Positions 14,160 through 25,415 of a DNA stretch of 64,000 bases are shown here, piece by piece. The notes beneath the pieces are model-generated. The model saw nothing but the letters and a program-made list of their open reading frames with translations. It was not told where the DNA came from and searched no databases. The stretch's first letter is position 1; the number at the start of each line of letters is the position of its first letter. The position numbers and the translations under genes are program-made. The DNA is from Pogona vitticeps (Eukaryota > Chordata > Lepidosauria > Squamata > Agamidae): NCBI RefSeq assembly GCF_051106095.1, contig NC_135785.1:187378045-187442044 (forward strand). Direction: 5' to 3'.

Positions 14160-15950
14160 TCAGTGAGATGCAAACTCTACAGATAGTCTTTTTTGCTGTT
14201 GAATCTCCTGAGCATCTTTTAATTCTGAAAGTTGTAGTACTGCACACTGCAATCCATACCATGGCAAGGAAGCTTTACAGATTTCTTCCCAACAGTCATT
14301 GTCTATATCATAACCCACCACATCCTGAGTTGGAATTTCCTGGGAGTCTTGCCATTTCTTCCCCCCAATGAGAAGAGCAGTTTCCTCCACTACTGCTAAA
14401 CCATAACTAAACCTATCAAAAACAAGGGGCCTCAAACGAGTCCATTGATTTCGATCAGGATCATATTTTTCAATTTCAGAGAATGGCTCATAAAGTCCCA
14501 AAAAAGTAAAGATGGACCCTCGGATTGTGGCCATCTGATGCCCAAACCGAGCAATGCTCATTGGGGCTTGCTTTCTCCACTGTCCTTCTAGTGAACTCAG
14601 AGCATACAAATCCTTACTTGTGTTAGTTTGACCCATGTATTTGCCACCCGAGATATAAATTACATTCTTGCAAACAGTACCAGCATGCCCATGCATTTTG
14701 CCTGGCAAGTCTTGGATTTTGGTCCACGTATCTCGGTTGATGTTGTAGACTTCAACAGAAGAATGCAGTGTTCCATTCTCACCTTGTCCACCAGCTACAA
14801 TGATCATATTTTTAAGGACACAACAACAAAATAGGCACCTTTTTCCCAACATCCCAGTGGTCTGAATCCATTTGTTAAATCTTGGATCATAGCGATAGAC
14901 TTCATTTGTAACTGTCCAGGTGGGACTTTTAGGATCACTTTCTGAATTTTCTATTTCTCCACCTAACACATAAAGAAAATTTCCAACAGTACATACGCAG
15001 TGATTTTTTACCATACGGGGTGCTTTTGTTAAGTTTTGCCATTTGTGATTGTAAACATCAAAAGCCACCACATCACCAAAGGGCCCTTCACCTGCTATCA
15101 TCCCTCCAAGCAGGATAATCCGTGTCTTCTGGTTTCTTAGGGTGCTGTACTTATCTTGCAAGATAGGTTGTCTGAAAATAAGTGAATGATAGTTTATTGC
15201 TTTTATAATCAAGCATTTAATGGGGGCTGTTAAAGGCACTTCTGACTGAGTGTAGACTTTTCTCAGATCTTCTACTGGAATAAGGCCATATCTTATGTGC
15301 TCCAAAAGGCTAGTTGTGTGTGTTAACCTCAATTTATCATACTTTAACCACTGCAGCAATAGATCCAGCAAATTAGACTCTTTCACCATGGGCACATCAG
15401 GAGATTCTACTACTGCTTTCAAAGATCGGGAGTTCAGTTCCAGCAGTCCTGCAAAATCCAGATCCATGACTTTCCAGAGATTGATAATTAGATATTTTTC
15501 TGCTGCCTCTAAAGCATCTGGAAGATAGAATTTTGTGGCAATGTTAGCAGAAAAACAGCAGGTCTCTAGAGTCAGGTTGTTAGCTAGGTACTGGCTGCAC
15601 AAGCCAACTGCTTCCGTTACTTGCAAGTAAGTGGCAGCTTCCAAGGTATCCTCCAAGCTAGCAAAAGATAAGGACAACCAAGAGGTATAAATGAAATCCA
15701 GAATGTGCTGTAACCCTGTCGCTGAGACAACCTGAAGGTGAACCACAGAAGCCTTGGATTCTTTGGTGTAGCTCTTGAACATGGCCCTGAAGTAATCACT
15801 AGAACAGGCCAACAAAGACTTGTGAGCAGGGAATTCATTTTCCTTCACCTTCAGTAAAATGTCACACAATGCGCCTTCAGCTCGAAGGGTCTGGTAATGA
15901 GAGAGCACAGCACTACAATGTCCTTTGCAGTAAGACAGAAAGTAACTCAT
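14160..15950 (-). CDS. KLHL34: KLHL34, BTB-BACK-kelch protein, single-exon ORF
   Basis: An intact frame of 596 codons starting at MSYFLSYCKG (ATG complement 15948-15950) and ending at 14160. I chose this start because human KLHL34 begins MSYFLSYCK; an in-frame ATG nine codons upstream (15977) would add MLWSVLFCT. Domains: BTB about residues 20-122 (LCDILLKV, FPAHKSLLACSSDYFRAMF); BACK about 127-235 (LAN, CCFSANIATKF, LLELNSRSL); and about six kelch repeats from residue 277 to near 570 with diglycine strands (IILLGG, LYVLGG, IIVAGG, IYISGG, ALLIGG). By family it should be a Cullin-3 E3 ligase substrate adaptor; the substrate is unknown. It is somewhat shorter than the human protein (about 644 residues from memory). 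It sits between CNKSR2 and SMPX, as in human, and is convergent with CNKSR2. Confidence 0.95.
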   Translation of the reverse strand: MSYFLSYCKGHCSAVLSHYQTLRAEGALCDILLKVKENEFPAHKSLLACSSDYFRAMFKSYTKESKASVVHLQVVSATGLQHILDFIYTSWLSLSFASLEDTLEAATYLQVTEAVGLCSQYLANNLTLETCCFSANIATKFYLPDALEAAEKYLIINLWKVMDLDFAGLLELNSRSLKAVVESPDVPMVKESNLLDLLLQWLKYDKLRLTHTTSLLEHIRYGLIPVEDLRKVYTQSEVPLTAPIKCLIIKAINYHSLIFRQPILQDKYSTLRNQKTRIILLGGMIAGEGPFGDVVAFDVYNHKWQNLTKAPRMVKNHCVCTVGNFLYVLGGEIENSESDPKSPTWTVTNEVYRYDPRFNKWIQTTGMLGKRCLFCCCVLKNMIIVAGGQGENGTLHSSVEVYNINRDTWTKIQDLPGKMHGHAGTVCKNVIYISGGKYMGQTNTSKDLYALSSLEGQWRKQAPMSIARFGHQMATIRGSIFTFLGLYEPFSEIEKYDPDRNQWTRLRPLVFDRFSYGLAVVEETALLIGGKKWQDSQEIPTQDVVGYDIDNDCWEEICKASLPWYGLQCAVLQLSELKDAQEIQQQKRLSVEFASH

Positions 15951-18059
15951 TGTGCAGAACAAAACACTCCAAAGCACTGTCTTTTAACCAATGGAAGGAG
16001 AAGGAAAGAAGCTGCAGCTGTAGAATAGCTCCGTGAGCTGGTAACAAAGGTCCCATTAAAATGACATCCCTCTCCAAGTTAGCCTGGTTCTACTACATTG
16101 TCTCATGCATTCATTCATAAAGCTGGTTCTAGTAATGACCTTCAGGCACTTGTTTCTCTCACCTCCATTTCCTGCTTAAGATTAGATGGTCGACAAGAGA
16201 TGAGACAGCTTGCTTGGGTGGCATCAGATGACACAGATGAGAGCTTGATGGCATTAAGTGATGTTTTGCCAGCTCAGATGTCACCCATGACTTTTCTTTC
16301 TGTTTAAGCAGATTAAATAGATCTTCTGAGGCTGATGGTGCATCAGGAACTGGAGAAAGAGTGCTGAACTTTGGAGTTGCTTTTGCCCAAGCTCTGTATC
16401 CACTCGTAGACAAGTTTAGCTCTTATTCCCCAAAGGTCTGCAAACCACGTATGGTGATCTTTGCTCTTAGGAAGGAAGTCTCCGCTGAAAATCAAATCAG
16501 CACCTGCAAATTAGAGCAGGAGGGCTCTGTGAACATGCAGCCCTTTAGCCTGGGTACAGAAAGACAAGCAAAATACAAGGATTAGTCAGTGGTTTAATCT
16601 GACATGCATGTTGGACCCGTTTGGTTCATATGATATCACCATAACTCAGAGAGACCGGAATAGAATGCAAACATTAACTCCCTTGTCATAGCTGAACTGA
16701 GATGGGTGGGAGAGTGAGCGAGCAGGGAGGGGAGGGAAAAACAGTAATTTTGCAAGGCATGAGAGCCAAAGTATCTGACATTGGGTGACCTGGATGGAAG
16801 TCACATGGGAAACACATTTCTTCAGAGGAGCTGACAAAAATAGAGCTGAAGTTATGTCATAGAAGGCAATATCTGTTTATTGTGGGGTCTTGGCACGACT
16901 GAGGTCCAAGATAGTAGCTTGAACTTCTTTGACCAGTTCATGAAGGTGTAAATGTGAAATGGAAAAATAAATGTAGCCAAATTAAGTACAAGTAGGCAGA
17001 GATAGGTGGTTATTTATCACCTGGGTCATGGAACATCCAATTCCTCTGAAAACGCAGCCAGATGCTCATAGACATTTGCCTGGCTAACTTCCTCCTAAGC
17101 TACTCTGGGTGTACTTCACAAATACTTTCACAGCTTTCGTCTCCAAAATGTAGGAGACTGAATCACAGGGCTATCATAACTATGAGATGTCATTCTTTAC
17201 AGGCACCAAAAACAAAACAAACAAAACAAACAAAAACTTGGCGAGAGATCCCCTACTCATCCTTATTGGTAAGTTTCATCGTTTACTAGCACAGTTGGTA
17301 AAGGTTTGTAATAGCTGCTTATATTATTTGCTTTGTTCTGGAAGTTTATGGAATAACTACTGGTTATAACAAGTGTTTGCATTTCCTGTGAGGATCTTGG
17401 TTTCAAGCAAATGACCGCTTTTTCCTCTCAGCAAGCAAGATATTTGCTATTCACAATAACCCCTTTTGGTGAAATTTGTTAAAGCATGTTCCCCTGCCAA
17501 TTTTTTTTTAGATAGAAAGAGAATAAAAGCTGTTTGCATGTTATAGCTATTCTCTGAATTCTTCATCTGCATAAATGCTAGAGCTTGGAGATGTTACAAG
17601 AGTTCCCCAGTTTTAAGAGTTGTCATCCAAAATAGCATGGTCTGCTAAAAACTCTCTATGGCTGAAATAAGACTTTTTACCTGACTTTTTTCCTCAGGTA
17701 CCAATTTCGTACGGGCAGAGAATTTTGGTTTTAAAAAAACATAGAAGAGCAGGTGCATTAAAGCACTCAATTCGATAGTCTGTTTCTGAAATAGCCTGTG
17801 ACTGCTCTGCTTGCATGTTTCTGTTCTGCCTTTCTTATTCTTTTCCTTCGGGCTGGTTCACACATAAGTGGAGCAGCAGCAGCTGGGGAATTGCATGGCC
17901 GACTGAGCAATTCCAGATCAAACACCAGAGACAGAGCCTCCCTCTCCTCTCTCATGAGGCATGCTGGCCCCAAAGCATGGTGTCATCTCATAAGAAGACA
18001 TTGAACAAAGTACATGCAAGGGGTTTGGTGTGCCTTCCAGTTAAGCTAAAGCCGAGATC
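15951..18059. other. KLHL34 upstream region and intergenic DNA
   Basis: The KLHL34 5' UTR and promoter must lie in the first part, but no TATA box or CpG-rich block is evident. Short frames here (for example 16098-16307) resemble nothing I know. The region 17190-17240 contains an AAAACAAAC-type simple repeat. Confidence 0.4.
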
Positions 18060-18245
18060 ATCAACACTTAGTGGGAGAGCTCATGCAGAAGAGTGCAGGT
18101 TTGATCCCTCTCATCTTCAGGCAAAACAATTAGAGAGCAGAATGTTTGAAACACGTTCTGCCTGAGAACTCAGAGAACTGCTGCCATTCAGGGTAGTGGG
18201 TTACATGGGCAGCTAGTCTGATTTTGTATAAAGCAATTTCTTCTT
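18060..18245 (+). mobile_element. tRNA-derived SINE, old copy
   Basis: Contains AGTGGGAGAGCTCATGCAGA and then GGTTTGATCCCTC (B-box-like), followed by GCCTGAGAACTCAGAGAACT, GCTGCCATTCAGGGTAG and CTAGTCTGATTTTGTATAAA. This string of blocks matches a common sauropsid tRNA SINE whose consensus, as I recall it, runs 'agtgggagagc...ggttcaatccctggc...gagctgctgccagtc...ctgactcagtataaggcagc'. The copy has many substitutions and no obvious flanking direct repeats. Confidence 0.6.
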
Positions 18246-18284
18246 GTATTTCTCTCTTTCAAGAGTGTGTTTATATGTAACTGC

Positions 18285-18420
18285 TGTATAGGTCATTGGT
18301 TTAGGTAGAGGTCAGGAGTTTGATTCCCCACTGTGCCTCCTTGACAGGGGCTGGACTTGATGATCCATAGAGGCCCTTACAGCTCTGCAGTTCCAGCTCT
18401 GCAGTTCTAAGATGGTGATG
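18285..18420 (+). mobile_element. SINE fragment (GGCTGGACTTGATGATCC type)
   Basis: Includes GGTCATTGGTTTAGGTAGAG, then GTTTGATTCCCCACTGTGCC and GGCTGGACTTGATGATCC, ending AGCTCTGCAGTTCTAAGATG. A copy in opposite orientation lies at about 44298-44427 and a shorter piece near 35345, which shows it is interspersed. The second half resembles a tRNA B-box context (GTTTGATTCCC). Confidence 0.65.
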
Positions 18421-20764
18421 ATGGCCCATCCGTTTGCCTTTCTGAACACACACCTACAGAGAGCTGATTTTGTTCTAGACAGCTGTAACATTTGGTCATC
18501 TTTCAGCTGCTTTGGGTGCCATGGTTGACCCACCAAGGATGTAACCTCACAATGGAGAAAATGGAAATAGATCTGCTGCTGAGAAGTCAAACCCAGGAAA
18601 TCAGGTTTCCCCAGGTGAATTTGTTTCAACTGATCACATGGGAGTCAACTGAAAGGGGGAGGAAATAGGCACTTTGGCCTTGTTTGCAGCTTGTTAAGGT
18701 AGATCTGCTCTTGTTGTCCAGATTTGCAGCAAGCATGGTTACAGCCTTAAAAAGAAAAAAGAAAAAAAGGGGGGGGGGAATAGAAAGGGAACAGAAAGAG
18801 AAAGGAAGAGGAAAGCAAGCAAACCCAGTCTCTCATTTGGGGAGGAGAGGATGCAAATGGCATCCAGTTTCTTCACTGCCCTGCCTCTATCACTGCTGCA
18901 ATGGCTTCAGATACAGCAGTGCCTACAAACACCCCCCACAAGTGAACACATCGTCTGAATGGATGCAAATGTGTTTGATTCAAAAAAAGTAAGAAGTTCC
19001 AGTGGTAAAGGAAAAAATGATGGATTGGGAAGGAAACTCTGGGTTAACTCACATTGATTTGTATATGATATTGTCAACAGATAATAATGTGAATTTAACC
19101 ATCCCAATCCTGGAGCATTTCATGCATTTTTTTTGTTAACAATGAATAAACAAGGTTGTTTATCTGATTCCCTGCTTCACTTTCACCCAGTTACAATACT
19201 GGATCTGAGTCTGAAAACAGGCATATAGGTGACTTGCTTTATTCCGTGGTTGGCCTTCAAGACTTAAGCAAGGGTTCCTGTGAAGTCTGATTCTGCAAAC
19301 ACAAAGGACCACCCCAGTTACCTCTCTTGAACAGACAGGCCACATTCCCTTCTGTCCGTTGGCCAGGTGGATTAAATGGGACATGCACACCTCCTTGCTC
19401 TTCCGCCTTGGGACTGTTGGAGGGAGCACAGGTACTCAGAAGCCACATTGCGGGTGATGGGTTCAAGTGTCCTCACACCTGTCTAGAGCCTCAGTGAGTC
19501 CGAAGGACCTTTTGCAATGACTGTGCCACTAAGAGGATGGCTAAGTTCTTGTTGGAACAATATTTAATTTGTCAAAGAGGGTTACAGATATAAACCCTTC
19601 TTCAGTAGTATGTAGTTTCCTTTCTCTCTCTCTCTCTAAATATAAAGGGCACTACATACACATCTTTTCCCAATACACCATTTGATATCCCATGGATAAG
19701 ATTCAGTCAGTAAGTGATAAAATAATAGTAAGAAGAAAAACCTTCTCTGCTAAGACTGCAGTCCTCAACATGGAAACCTAGAATTTTCTTTGCTTATATT
19801 GCAATCTCGACATGGAAAGTAATTACACTGACACCTCCTCAGTGATCTTTTGAACTCAGGTACAAGACTGCTTTCAACCTGTGCCCTTGTAAACTATGTC
19901 AGTCAGTTGTGGATTACAGCTTAACCGACTGACCTTTTATAAGGCAGCCATTTGTTCACAGAGCTCCTAAGACATGTCTATGTGCATTATGCCTAATATC
20001 TGTGGCTGATGGGTTTATTTCAGGTGAGTCCTGCTCATTATTCCTCTTCAGACAAATCCACAGCCAGTTAAAATGATGCCATGATGTGCTGCATGATTTG
20101 TTTGTATAAACACCTTTTAAAAAGGAGATGTCCGATGGGCACTTTGTGCTCTTCTAGCAAAAACACTGAAGCATGCATTTCATGTGACAAATCTGTGCCC
20201 AGAAGGTACCTGAGCAAAGCAACAAAGAGTAATAGTATATTGAATTTTGAAACAACCATTTCTGTCAGTTGCATTTCTAATGTATCTCTGGCATCTTGTT
20301 ATTTTAGCTTGTACAATACATTCTGTACTCACTCTACCTTCCTTTCGCTTCCTCCATCTTTTTCTACTGTTCTTTTTTACCTTCACCATTACATCACTTG
20401 CTTATTGTTCTGATTAAAGCTTCTTTTCAATTAGCACTTGACTGGAATAAATTGTTCTTCTTTTTCAAAAAAACCCCTTTAAATATAGGGTTTATGAATG
20501 ATCTCCCAGGACACTGGGTGGATCCAATTTAAGTCATATTTAGAATAGAACCCATTCACTTGATTGATTCATTTTTATTTCTTGTTTATATGTGCACGTT
20601 TCCACATCATATGACAATTCTCCACAAAGCAGCTCTCTGTGTATAGAGGCTGAGCTCCATTTCATAATACTCTGGCCAAGCTCCTGTTTAGTTCCATAAC
20701 ATTGTTCTGTACCACCAACTGGGCACTGAGACTAGATACTGTAATCTTCTCTAATGTCTAATAC
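18421..20764. other. Intergenic, no gene recognised
   Basis: A purine-rich low-complexity run (A/G with a run of ten or more G) lies near 18750-18820, and a short CT repeat near 19625-19640. Nothing else could be assigned. Confidence 0.4.
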
Positions 20765-20880
20765 TTTTACTTTACAGTGCTTTACTTTTATTAGACTTTT
20801 ACCCTGCCCCCCCTAGGCAAAGTCTACTCGGGGCAGCTTACATACATAATAAAACACAACAGTATATGAAGCATAATAAA
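20765..20880 (-). mobile_element. CR1/L2-type LINE 3' tail fragment
   Basis: On the minus strand the segment reads AAGCTGCCCCGAGTAGACTT, then GCCTAGGGGGGGCAGGGTAA and AATAAAAG. This is the 3' UTR motif ('gctgccccgagt...gggcggggtaaaa...aataaa') found at the end of many sauropsid CR1/L2 LINEs. Only the tail is present. Confidence 0.55.
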
Positions 20881-23669
20881 ATCCTTCAAGACTAAAAACT
20901 AAAAACTAAGAAGAGGTGAATGCATGTCATTTGTAGGTGTTTTTATTTCTCGGTCTGTTTTTGCTTGTTTGCAGTATGTGGACGGTGTTTTCTTGATCAG
21001 TTCTCAGGCTAACATCATTATACGGCCTAATCCTTGCTTCCCTCAAGCTCCTTTGAACTCAAAGGGGTTCACTGCTCAACTGTCTGGCCCGGGATTTCAC
21101 TGTTCCAAGTCCTCCATGCAGAGCATGATACCATAGTCTCTCGAGACTGAAGGATGCCTATGATGATGATACCTCAAGTAATGCTTTCCTTCCAAAATAG
21201 GCAAGAAAGGCAAGGGTCTAAGCAGATTCTACATTGCACCTGTTTTCTGTTCCTCACAGCTCGACCAATAGGCTCTCTCTCTCTTGAGAGGAGCAGTCAG
21301 GACACATTCGGCAAGTTGAAAACTTACCCTGGATACATAAAAGGCCAGTTCTCTAGAGATGCATGCTCATGATGTGATGTGATGTCTTATCACTAGTTAG
21401 AAACAAGTTCTCCTAACCATGCTGGGCACAGTCCAAAACACTATATGGAATACAGAAATAACCTTTAAAGGCCCCTGCAGCTTGGGTCTACCATCTCAAC
21501 AGAAACGCCTTTTCCGATCTGAATCTGAGTTCTGTATTTTGAGATCTCATAATGACAAGTCATTTCAAAGGCCTTTTTTACTGTTACGTTGCTTTTTGTT
21601 TATAATGGCTTTTTTGTCACAGGGTCCAGGTTGTCTCTCTGCGATCAAATAGATTTTGAAATCTTCCCCCACCCCTTCTGATTAGCTTTTGGCTTCTTGA
21701 ACATGGTGTCATTTGCTATTTGAAACTGTAAATATGTTTTCCTTGTTAGCATTATTGTTCTTTGTTTCCTTAATTGCTTTATTAATTGGATGGTTTTTAA
21801 ATCAAATGATACTGTTGTCTTTGTATGTTTTTGTTGAAAGGCATGTTTAAAATGTTATAAATCAATAACAAATAGAATCAACTGATATCAGTGTGTTTAG
21901 GTGTATGCTATGTGCATGTTGGCTAGTAGCCTTGTCACCTTTATAATCAAGGGAATGAGAGAATCAATTTTTCCCGCCATTGCTAACTGTATTTTCAACC
22001 TCTTTCGGTAATGATGGGGACAGAAATAAGAAATGGATGGTTCTTTCAGGTCAGAGCTTGGGAAAAAAAAAATACTTTTTTGGACTTTAATATTCAAAAT
22101 CCCTTGGCTAGCAAGTCCAAAAGCTCTGTTACAGACAGATAAGAATACATGGTACAAGGATGCATATTTTAATGTACTGTAACTGTTGTATATGCCAAGG
22201 GTACCAAGAGTCAGTAGCAGTGTGTTTTGGACCTGTTGAGTTCCGGTAGTTAACCATGGCTGAAATTATGCACAATTATGCAAACAGTGTAACTTTGTTG
22301 CATATGAGTCACACAACTTGGTGTGCAACAGATAATGCCTATGGAGATCTCTTATTTTAAGGCAATTTGTGTATGAAAGTTATGCTGCTTGTGTAACTCT
22401 GCAATAGGATTTCAGCTACTAACTCATAAGCAGAGTTTATTCACAAACATATTATGTAACAATTGTATTTGACCCTTACATTTTTTTTATTGCTGCCCCA
22501 ACACCAGAGCAGAATGGAGATGTGTCACCTTGTGGTGGAAAGGAGTGGGAATGTCTATTACGTTGAAGAACAGACCTATGAATGTAAAGCAAAGAAACCT
22601 TTCCCCAAGTATACGCATTTGATGGCTACCTCTAATGTCCCCACCCCCAAATACCATCTTTGGTTTCAAGTGGGGTGATGGTCGCTTTTTCCTTCTTTGG
22701 CATCTAGAGAAGCATGGGCTGTATAATATCTTGGGACTGTATTAAAATCAGTAGATTGAATCCCTGCAATGAGATTTGTTGTCTAGTACTATAATTTGAG
22801 AGCATGTTCAGAGAAGAGTTATAGGGAGTTTCATTTCACTTTATTTAATTACAATTGGTAAATGAAAAATTTAGGAAAATTACTAAAAAGATTACAAAAA
22901 AGAAAAAAAGAATGCACTCTCCCACGCAACACAGCCCCACAAAGGAACCCTGGGGGTTGCCTTTTTAGGCTGGCTAATTACATGCTCCAATAAAAAGGGA
23001 GGGAGGGAGGAGGAAGAAGTATTAACACCTGGAAATGGCTTAAGGCTGTGTGATGTCTTTCTGAAATGAAATAGCAGCATTTGCAAAGCTGTCACAGAAT
23101 GATTTCAACAGGTCTTGTGTTCTGAACCTGTTATTAGAGGTTACAGGCAACAGCTTAGAAGCTGGAAAGGGCGCATTCACCGGAATAAAGCATATATTAG
23201 GCCATGTGAGCCTATATGGGTGCATGGAAGGGTTGTCAAGTATGTAAACTCTTGTCAATTGCATTTCGCCAAATTTCATCCCAAGGGCACTTCTGCACAT
23301 TCCTCATCTGACCCAGAAGAATGTCTGGATTGCAAACAAGCTGAACCAATCAGCTAAGTGAGGAAGTGAAATTTGCATCCGGGATCCGAGCTCATCTCCC
23401 AAATTCTTTCTTGAAACTGTGCTTCCATTTTGTATGCATTTGCTCTGGAAGAGATCCACGTGTGCATCTCAGAATGTTGCCAATGAAACCAGATACAACT
23501 TCAACTTTGACGAAGTTATTTGTCAGAATAATGTAAAGTTAATGCCTCCAAAATAACACGTTTTATTGAAAAATTGCTGGATTATTCTTTACTGGTTGTT
23601 GTTTTTAAATGAACAGTCAGCTGTCTTGACTGACTCCATATCTTTGAGGGCTCAAACTTAATTTGTTTC
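20881..23669. other. Intergenic, no gene recognised
   Basis: No coding homology seen. Near 21120-21165 the words CCATAGTCTCTCGAGACTGA and AGGATGCC are familiar from squamate interspersed repeats, but I cannot name the family. Confidence 0.35.
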
Positions 23670-23865
23670 TGATCATGGGGCATTCTTGGCAAAGATACTG
23701 GAGTGGAATTGCCGGTTCCTACCCCAGGTGGATTGCGTTTAGTCAGAACTCTCCACTATGACCTGTCCGTCTTGGGTGGCCCTGCACGGCATAGCCCATA
23801 GCTTCTCTGAGTTACTCAAGCCCCCTCGCCACGACAAGGCAGCAATCCTTAGGAGTGTCTTTAAT
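23670..23865 (+). mobile_element. Bov-B (RTE clade) LINE fragment
   Basis: Contains CAAAGATACTGGAGTGGAAT, TGCCGGTTCCTACCCCAGG, CACTATGACCTGTCCGTCTT and CCACGACAAGGCAGCAATCC. These match the squamate Bov-B 3' region as I remember it, including the 'actggagtgg.ttgcc' word shared with ruminant Bov-B. It is a short fragment without coding capacity. Confidence 0.72.
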
Positions 23866-25339
23866 TTCCTCTGTGGATCAGTACTTGTCATCCAACAGGA
23901 GATACTTGCAATTCTCCCTTTCTTTCATACTTGCTATTCTGTCAGTGAAGTAATGCATCACATTTATTAAACTTCTAGACTGTTTCCAAAGAAAAGAAAA
24001 AAAATGTCTATGTGATGGATTTGATATACTTTTCAGTACCTGTAGCAGGGAGTCCATGGGAAACCAAAGTGCTTGCTGCGATATGGCTAAAACAGGCATG
24101 CTTCTTCAATTATCTGAAGGAGACTGGACAGTGCCAAAGCCTGGTTTGCTGGAAAAAAATATTTCAATGTTCAATCCTTGGGACAGTCTCCATCTTTGCT
24201 TGACCTTCACTATGAGTACATTTTGGAAAAGGCTCAAAGAAGGAGGAGTACCAGGGAAAAAACGCTGCAAAGTATTCATAGCAGAGGTAGGCAATCTATG
24301 GGCCTCCAGACATTGTTGCCTCCAGCTAGTATGGCCATTGGTAATAATGACTGGAATGTTACCCCTGGGCTGTCCACCTGCACTTTATCTTGTGTATTGC
24401 TTTCAAGGGACCAACTTTCAAGCAGGTTGAGAATCCCAGCTATAGCACATGCCAAGCTAGGTCCCTGTGTTGAGGAAAGCCCCATCCTGCCTTTTGTTCT
24501 GTTAGTGTTGGACTACAATATCCTTGCAGGAAAGGGTCCTAGGAAAAAAAATGAGAACAGTGTGACACCAATCTGGAGACTGAGTCACCGAGGTATCATC
24601 TGGGCACGTGGGCGGCTTGCAGGACCTCCAAGGTCACGTGTACGTATGTTTATGGCTGTGTGACATTTAGAAGAATTAAGTGACTTCAAGGGAGATTATT
24701 TGCTAGGACAAATGTACTGGGGGGAGGCAGGAGACTTGGAACACGGCAGTTCATCCTAGATAACCTTGAGCATTAAAAAGCACGGTGAGAGAATGAATGT
24801 GTATGCAACATTACAATCAGAATCCAGATGATCATCACAACTACAGAGCCAATAACATTTTGTAGGGTGGAGGAGTTAGTACCACTTCCTTCTCCTAGAG
24901 AATGCTAGCCAAGTCTTTCTTGAACTTTCTTGGAAGACACCTCAAAATCTGTACATTGTTATCAGTATCCTGTTGTGAACTGCAGCTTTAAGCATGTATG
25001 TTTCCAGTTCACTTGAAGACAGTGATGACAACATACAAATATTTTCATTTATTCCAAGCAGATCTGAAAGCCTTCATTGAAAGCATCAGACTTCAAATGG
25101 GGAATTAGAATCTAGTTTGGTGTGGGATTTGTGTGACTTACCGTAAATTCTATATACGCATGAGTTAATGGCATCTGAAGAAATAATTTGAGCAGCAATG
25201 AAAAGAAGTATGGTGTCAAACCCTGGTGACGTGAGGGAAAAGCAAGTAAAGAGATAGTTAAACAGGGCAGGTAAATCAACATTTGCAGAGAATCTTGCAT
25301 ACGTTTGGAAATATACTAATATTTTGTTGAGAGTAATAC
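23866..25339. other. Intergenic, with a possible hAT-like fold-back remnant near 24288
   Basis: From 24288 the sequence CAGAGGTAGGCAATCTATGG, then GCCTCCAGACATTGTTG, resembles one end of a common amniote hAT-type non-autonomous repeat that starts CAG and carries 'GGCCCTCCAGATGTTGTTGG'. The opposite end was not found. Nothing else was recognised. Confidence 0.4.
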
Positions 25340-25415
25340 ATGAGAGGGCAGGTGTGCAGGCGGGCAGGCAGGTGGGCGCATCTTCCATCAGCCTTCAAAA
25401 ATGTGGTGTATATGT
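25340..25415 (-). mobile_element. hAT-like non-autonomous repeat, inner part (split by L1)
   Basis: On the minus strand, continuing from the 27263-27301 piece across the L1 target, it reads TTGAAGGCTGATGGAAGATG then CGCCCACCTGCCTGCCCG. Removing the L1 brings both pieces together in one repeat. Its inner border is not defined. Confidence 0.45.

Noticed and set aside
20081-20413. 110-codon ORF considered as a small gene
   Set aside because: Low-complexity Ser/Phe/Leu composition from T/C-rich DNA and no homology or context support.
24056-24663. Overlapping frames of 124 and 161 codons
   Set aside because: No recognisable domain, no splice context and partly within a decayed hAT-like repeat; consistent with chance.
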